Shown: positions 60,778 to 64,000 of the stretch, piece after piece
How positions within the stretch are numbered: position 1 is the stretch's first letter
Layout of the letters: each line of letters opens with the position of its first letter
NCBI GenBank assembly: GCA_963763305.1
Contig: CAVXNP010000002.1
Coordinates: 186,001 to 250,000 of the forward strand
Length of the DNA: 64,000 bases
Source of the DNA: CAVXNP01 sp963763305
Lineage (GTDB): Bacteria; Pseudomonadota; Gammaproteobacteria; Xanthomonadales; Rhodanobacteraceae
Reading direction: 5' to 3'
The notes under the pieces: model-generated
Told to the model about the DNA's origin: nothing
The model's database searches: none
The model's input: only the letters and a program-made list of their open reading frames with translations
Made by a program: the position numbers and the translations under genes

Positions 60778-61752
60778 TCAAAGGGCGACGGGCGTCGCCT
60801 TGCCGTCGCGGATCTGGACGCGGAAATGAGCCACGTTGGCGTGACGGAAGTCGTCCAGCGCCAACGGCTGGCCATCCACGCTGACCTGGGCGCCCCTGGC
60901 ATTGCCGATACGGACTTCCAGCGGCTTGTCGCTGTGCCAGGTGCGGTTGCTGCCGGCAGGCAGCAGCTCGTAAGCCAGCCTTGCACCATCCGCCGACACC
61001 ACCTCGACCCAGCTGGCATCGTCCAGATCCACGCTCAGGCTGTGCCCGCCCGAGCCCTGTTCGGTTGCCGCCGCCTTGGCTGGCGCGCCGGGCGGCGCCG
61101 GTCGCAGGGTCTTGTCGACCAGATCGGGAAACGGCGCCATCGAGGCCATCAGCGGCTGGTCGTCGACCGCAGCCTTGTCAGTAGCCGCCGCGGTACCGCC
61201 GCTCTCGAGAGCCGGATCGGGCCGCGCCACGGTGGTCTCGCGCTGCGCGACCGGGCGGGCATCCAGGGCGGCCAGATGACTGATGTCGCGATCGAGCGTG
61301 CCGCGCACGCCAAGCCAGATCATCGGAACCACGATCACCGCGGTAAGCACCACGTAGGTGGCGGCGGTGGCGTAGCGCTCCAGCACGTAGCGCGAATGGG
61401 AAATGCCACCGGTGACCACCAGAGCCGGCGCGGCGCGCTTGATCGACTGCAGCTCGGCCTGGATGGTCTCCTCGTCCACGCCCAGGTGGCGTGCGTACTT
61501 GGTGATGTAGCTGGCCAGATAGACCGCGTAGTCCATGCCCTCGCGGTTGTCGTCCTCGAGATGGCGAAGCACCCGCGCGGGCAGCTTCAAGGTATGCGCG
61601 CACGCCTCGATATCCAGGTGACGGGCCTGCCGTGCCGCGCGCAGCAATGCGCCAAAGCTCTCGGGAGTGTTCATCGGATACCCCGCCTCGGGGTCATGCG
61701 GGCCAACCACGAAGGATTCGCGCTCGACCGGATTGGAATGTTGGGATGTCAT
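60778..61752 (-). CDS. rodZ: RodZ-type cytoskeletal protein (HTH + DUF4115)
   Basis: A 324-residue bitopic protein linking MreB to the cell-wall elongation machinery. Cytoplasmic HTH (about 30-105: FGALLRAARQARHLDIEACA, LPARVLRHLEDDNREGMDYA, VYLASYITKYARHLGVD), one membrane helix (about 133-150, VVLTAVIVVPMIWLGV), a Pro/Ala linker and the periplasmic DUF4115 beta domain (DDASWVEVVSADGARLAYEL ... GKATPVAL). The start ATG 61752 overlaps pilF (ATGA). E. coli keeps ispG and hisS after rodZ; here they are absent and yfgM comes next. Confidence 0.9.
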   Translation of the reverse strand: MTSQHSNPVERESFVVGPHDPEAGYPMNTPESFGALLRAARQARHLDIEACAHTLKLPARVLRHLEDDNREGMDYAVYLASYITKYARHLGVDEETIQAELQSIKRAAPALVVTGGISHSRYVLERYATAATYVVLTAVIVVPMIWLGVRGTLDRDISHLAALDARPVAQRETTVARPDPALESGGTAAATDKAAVDDQPLMASMAPFPDLVDKTLRPAPPGAPAKAAATEQGSGGHSLSVDLDDASWVEVVSADGARLAYELLPAGSNRTWHSDKPLEVRIGNARGAQVSVDGQPLALDDFRHANVAHFRVQIRDGKATPVAL

Positions 61753-62540
61753 TGCCTAACGATCGTGTCGAGGGTGCGCGCCTGTTCGGAGTCCGGGAAC
61801 TGGCCTTGCAACCGCCTGCGGTAAGTTTGAGCAGCATCCCTGTTGCCCAGCCGAGTCTCAATGTCGTAGCCCAGCCGCAGCGAGCCTGCGGTGGGCGCCC
61901 CCAGGGCATCGTAGCGCTGGATGAATGCCCGAGCATGAAAGGTATCACCGTTGTGGAACAACAACCCGGCCAGTTCGAGCAGTGCTTCACCGTTTTGCGG
62001 ATTGCGTTCGATCGCGCTGCGGAAACTGGCCTCGGCGCCGGCCTTGTCGCCTGCCCGGAGCTGGCACACGCCCTGGTTGGTCAACGCCAGGCTAGGGGTC
62101 TTGTAGAACGGGTCGGCGACCGCCTTGCGGAAGTAGCCCAGCGCCTCGGAGGTCTTGCCCACGCTGCACAGGAACTGGCCCAGGTTGTTGTTCGGATCAC
62201 CCTTGGCCGGCTCCAGGGCCACCGCCCGACGGTAGTGCATCTCGGCATCGGCCATGCGGTGGATGCGCTCGTCCAGAACCGCCATCACCGTGTGTGCCGG
62301 CGCGTAATTCGGATCGAACTGCAGCGCCTTGGTCAGCTTCTGCATGGCCGTTTCCAGGTCACCCTGGGCCAGGTAGCGCTGGCCAAGCTCGGTGTGTACC
62401 CGTGCCGCATCCAGCGCGTCGTCGGATTTGCTCGAAGCGGCCAGTCTTCCGCCCAGCGAACTGCCGCTCTGGGTGGTGGTGGTCATGCAGCCGGTCAGTG
62501 TGAGCAGCACACCGACGAGCACGATCCGGTCAAGGCGCAT
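61749..62540 (-). CDS. pilF: Type IV pilus pilotin lipoprotein PilF/PilW
   Basis: A 263-residue TPR lipoprotein that brings the PilQ secretin to the outer membrane. Signal peptide with lipobox LTGC (Cys18). Six TPR-like helical pairs follow: HTELGQRYLAQGDLETAMQK, APAHTVMAVLDERIHRMADA, NNLGQFLCSVGKTSEALGYF, ALTNQGVCQLRAGDKAGAEA, GEALLELAGLLFHNGDTFHA. Start ATG 62540 overlaps the rlmN end by 11 bases and its stop overlaps rodZ, so it sits in a tightly coupled operon. The cells are expected to make type IV pili. Confidence 0.92.
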   Translation of the reverse strand: MRLDRIVLVGVLLTLTGCMTTTTQSGSSLGGRLAASSKSDDALDAARVHTELGQRYLAQGDLETAMQKLTKALQFDPNYAPAHTVMAVLDERIHRMADAEMHYRRAVALEPAKGDPNNNLGQFLCSVGKTSEALGYFRKAVADPFYKTPSLALTNQGVCQLRAGDKAGAEASFRSAIERNPQNGEALLELAGLLFHNGDTFHARAFIQRYDALGAPTAGSLRLGYDIETRLGNRDAAQTYRRRLQGQFPDSEQARTLDTIVRQ

Positions 62541-63684
62541 GCATGGTCCCTTCTTCCTGCCGTTTGCGAAGTTCGGCGCTGCGCCGGGTGCGGTCGGTGA
62601 CCTGCCCCGCCAGCTGGCCGCAGGCCGCGTCGATGTCGTCGCCGCGGGTGCGCCGCAGCATGGTCAGCACGCCGGCGTTGAGCAACTGGGTCTGGAAATC
62701 GCGTATCGCGTCCGCGTCCGAGCGCTCGTACCGGGTGCCGGGAAAAGGGTTGAACGGAATCAGGTTGACCTTGCAGGTGGGCAGCTTGCGCATGAACTTG
62801 ATCAGCTGGCGCGCGTGCGCCGGCTGGTCGTTGATGCCCTTCATCAAGGTGTACTCGAAGGTGATCGAAGTGCGCGGCTTGCGCGCCACCCAGCGCTGGC
62901 ATGCCTGCACCAGGTCGGCCAGCGGATAGCGCTTGTTGATCGGCATCAGTTCCGTGCGCAATTCATCGTTTGCCGCGTGCAGCGATACCGCCAGCGACAC
63001 ATCGATGACCTCGGAAAGCTGGTCGATCAGCGGCAGCATGCCGGCGGTGGAAAGGGTTACGCGCTTGGCCGCCAGGCCGAAGCCGAGGTCATCGCGCATC
63101 AGGCGCATCGCCTTGACCACGTTCTCGAAATTGGCCAGCGGCTCGCCCATGCCCATCATCACCACGTTGGTGATGCGGCGGTTCTGGTGGGTGACGTTGC
63201 CCAGGTACTTGGCCGCCACCCAGACCTGGCCGATGATCTCGGCGGTGGACAGGTTGCGGTTGAAGCCCTGCGCGCCGGTGGAGCAGAACTGGCAGTTCAG
63301 CGCGCAGCCGATCTGCGAGGACACGCACAGCGTGCCGCGGGTCGGCTCGGGGATGTAGACGGTCTCGATCGCGTTGCCGCTGTCCATCCCGAGCAGCCAC
63401 TTGTGGGTGCCGTCGGCCGCGGCCTTGTCCAGCAGCGTGCTGGGTGCGCCGATGTAGCAGACCTCGGTGAGCTTGGCGCGCAGCGCCTTGCCCACGTCGG
63501 TCATGTTGTCGAAGTTGTCTTCCAGGTCGTGGTAGATCCACTTCATTACCTGTTCGGCGCGATACGGCTTCTCGCCGATCTGCGTGAAGAACTCACGCAG
63601 ACCCTGGCGATCGAAGTCGAGCAGGTTGACCTTGGGGGTCGACGTGCCCTGGCCGGATGAAGTAACGACAGCCTGGTTGGTCAC
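62530..63684 (-). CDS. rlmN: 23S rRNA (A2503)/tRNA (A37) C2-methyltransferase RlmN
   Basis: Radical SAM enzyme that methylates A2503 of 23S rRNA and A37 of some tRNAs. 384 residues. The cluster motif CALNCQFC (CxxxCxxC) lies within SSQIGCALNCQFCSTGAQGF. Other marks are GMGEPLANFENVVKAMRLM, LSTAGMLPLIDQLSE, VSLHAANDELRTELMPIN and a C-terminal RRTRGDDIDAACGQLAG carrying the methyl-carrying Cys. Start ATG 63684; eight bases after ndk. Confidence 0.96.
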   Translation of the reverse strand: MTNQAVVTSSGQGTSTPKVNLLDFDRQGLREFFTQIGEKPYRAEQVMKWIYHDLEDNFDNMTDVGKALRAKLTEVCYIGAPSTLLDKAAADGTHKWLLGMDSGNAIETVYIPEPTRGTLCVSSQIGCALNCQFCSTGAQGFNRNLSTAEIIGQVWVAAKYLGNVTHQNRRITNVVMMGMGEPLANFENVVKAMRLMRDDLGFGLAAKRVTLSTAGMLPLIDQLSEVIDVSLAVSLHAANDELRTELMPINKRYPLADLVQACQRWVARKPRTSITFEYTLMKGINDQPAHARQLIKFMRKLPTCKVNLIPFNPFPGTRYERSDADAIRDFQTQLLNAGVLTMLRRTRGDDIDAACGQLAGQVTDRTRRSAELRKRQEEGTMHAP

Positions 63685-63692
63685 AAAAGGTC

Positions 63693-64000
63693 TCAGCGCG
63701 GAAAAACTTCCGTCTCGGCAAAGAAATAGGCGATCTCGTTCTTCGCTGTCTCCACGGCATCGGAGCCGTGCACGGCGTTCGCGTCGATCGATTCGGCGAA
63801 ATCAGCGCGGATCGTGCCCGGCGCCGCTTCCTTCGGATTGGTGGCGCCCATCAGGTCGCGATGGGCCAGCACGGCATTTTCGCCCTGCAGTACGGTGACC
63901 ATCACCGGCCCGGAGATCATGAACTCGACCAGCGCGCCGAAGAACGGGCGCTCGCGGTGCACCGCGTAGAAGCCCTCGGCCTCCTTGCGCGACAGATGCT
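63693..64000 (-). CDS. ndk: Nucleoside diphosphate kinase, C-terminal part (start outside window)
   Basis: Transfers gamma-phosphate between nucleoside triphosphates and diphosphates. The frame enters from the right edge (HLSRKEAEGFYAVHRERPFF) and contains SGPVMVTVLQGENAVLAHRD, LMGATNPKEAAPGTIRADFA and the catalytic His in NAVHGSDAVETAKNEIAYFF. It ends TEVFPR. About 100 of ~141 residues are visible. First gene, in view, of the ndk-rlmN-pilF-rodZ operon. Confidence 0.96.
   Translation of the reverse strand, partial: HLSRKEAEGFYAVHRERPFFGALVEFMISGPVMVTVLQGENAVLAHRDLMGATNPKEAAPGTIRADFAESIDANAVHGSDAVETAKNEIAYFFAETEVFPR

Overview
The window is a high-GC chromosomal segment of a gammaproteobacterium, most likely of the Xanthomonadales (Rhodanobacteraceae/Xanthomonadaceae; Rhodanobacter-, Dyella- or Luteibacter-like). 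The evidence is the gene order ndk-rlmN-pilF-rodZ-yfgM-bamB-der, the neighbouring smc-zipA, the large GlgE/TreS/TreYZ alpha-glucan operon, and intergenic spaces filled with REP-like hairpins built on GTGGGCTTCAGCCCAC and GAGCGGCTTCAGCCGC. The genus is an inference.

Layout. 1-5.1 kb: end of an acyl carrier protein/ketosynthase locus, a membrane diguanylate cyclase and an ExoD-like protein. 5.2-5.7 kb: a truncated IS4-type transposase bracketed by REP hairpins. 5.9-15.8 kb: prfB with its programmed frameshift, a secreted protein of unknown role, lysS, a duplicated ~312-bp repeat, yciI- and bolA-like genes, smc and zipA. 15.8-23.3 kb: small hypothetical genes, a helicase/exonuclease pair resembling Bacillus MrfA/MrfB, and three exported proteins. 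23.3-28.2 kb: an accessory island with a lower-GC, gene-poor, broken stretch, a KfrA-like DNA-binding protein, and a Phd/YefM antitoxin paired with a zeta-type toxin. 28.2-30.4 kb: PnuC, Hsp20 and a phosphoribosyltransferase.

30.6-48.7 kb: one long minus-strand operon, DUF3606 - glgE - small ORF - treS/maltokinase fusion - glgB - glgX - treZ - malQ - treY. Most junctions are 4-bp ATGA/GTGA overlaps. Together these enzymes interconvert trehalose, maltose, maltose-1-phosphate and branched alpha-glucan: TreS-Pep2 makes maltose-1-P from trehalose, GlgE polymerises it, GlgB branches, GlgX and MalQ trim and remodel, and TreY/TreZ release trehalose again.

48.9-64 kb: sirtuin, tadA, a GH13 C-terminal remnant, a peroxiredoxin-like gene, a 133-bp tandem REP array, guaA/guaB, folD, and der-bamB-yfgM-rodZ-pilF-rlmN-ndk in envelope/translation order.

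A caution for any user. Several normally indispensable genes (lysS, smc, der) and others (bolA, treY, the mrfA/mrfB-like pair, the peroxiredoxin) carry single-base indels, mostly insertions. The protein reads on correctly in the next frame each time. I treat these as probable sequencing or assembly errors, not as real gene death, and annotate the genes across them.
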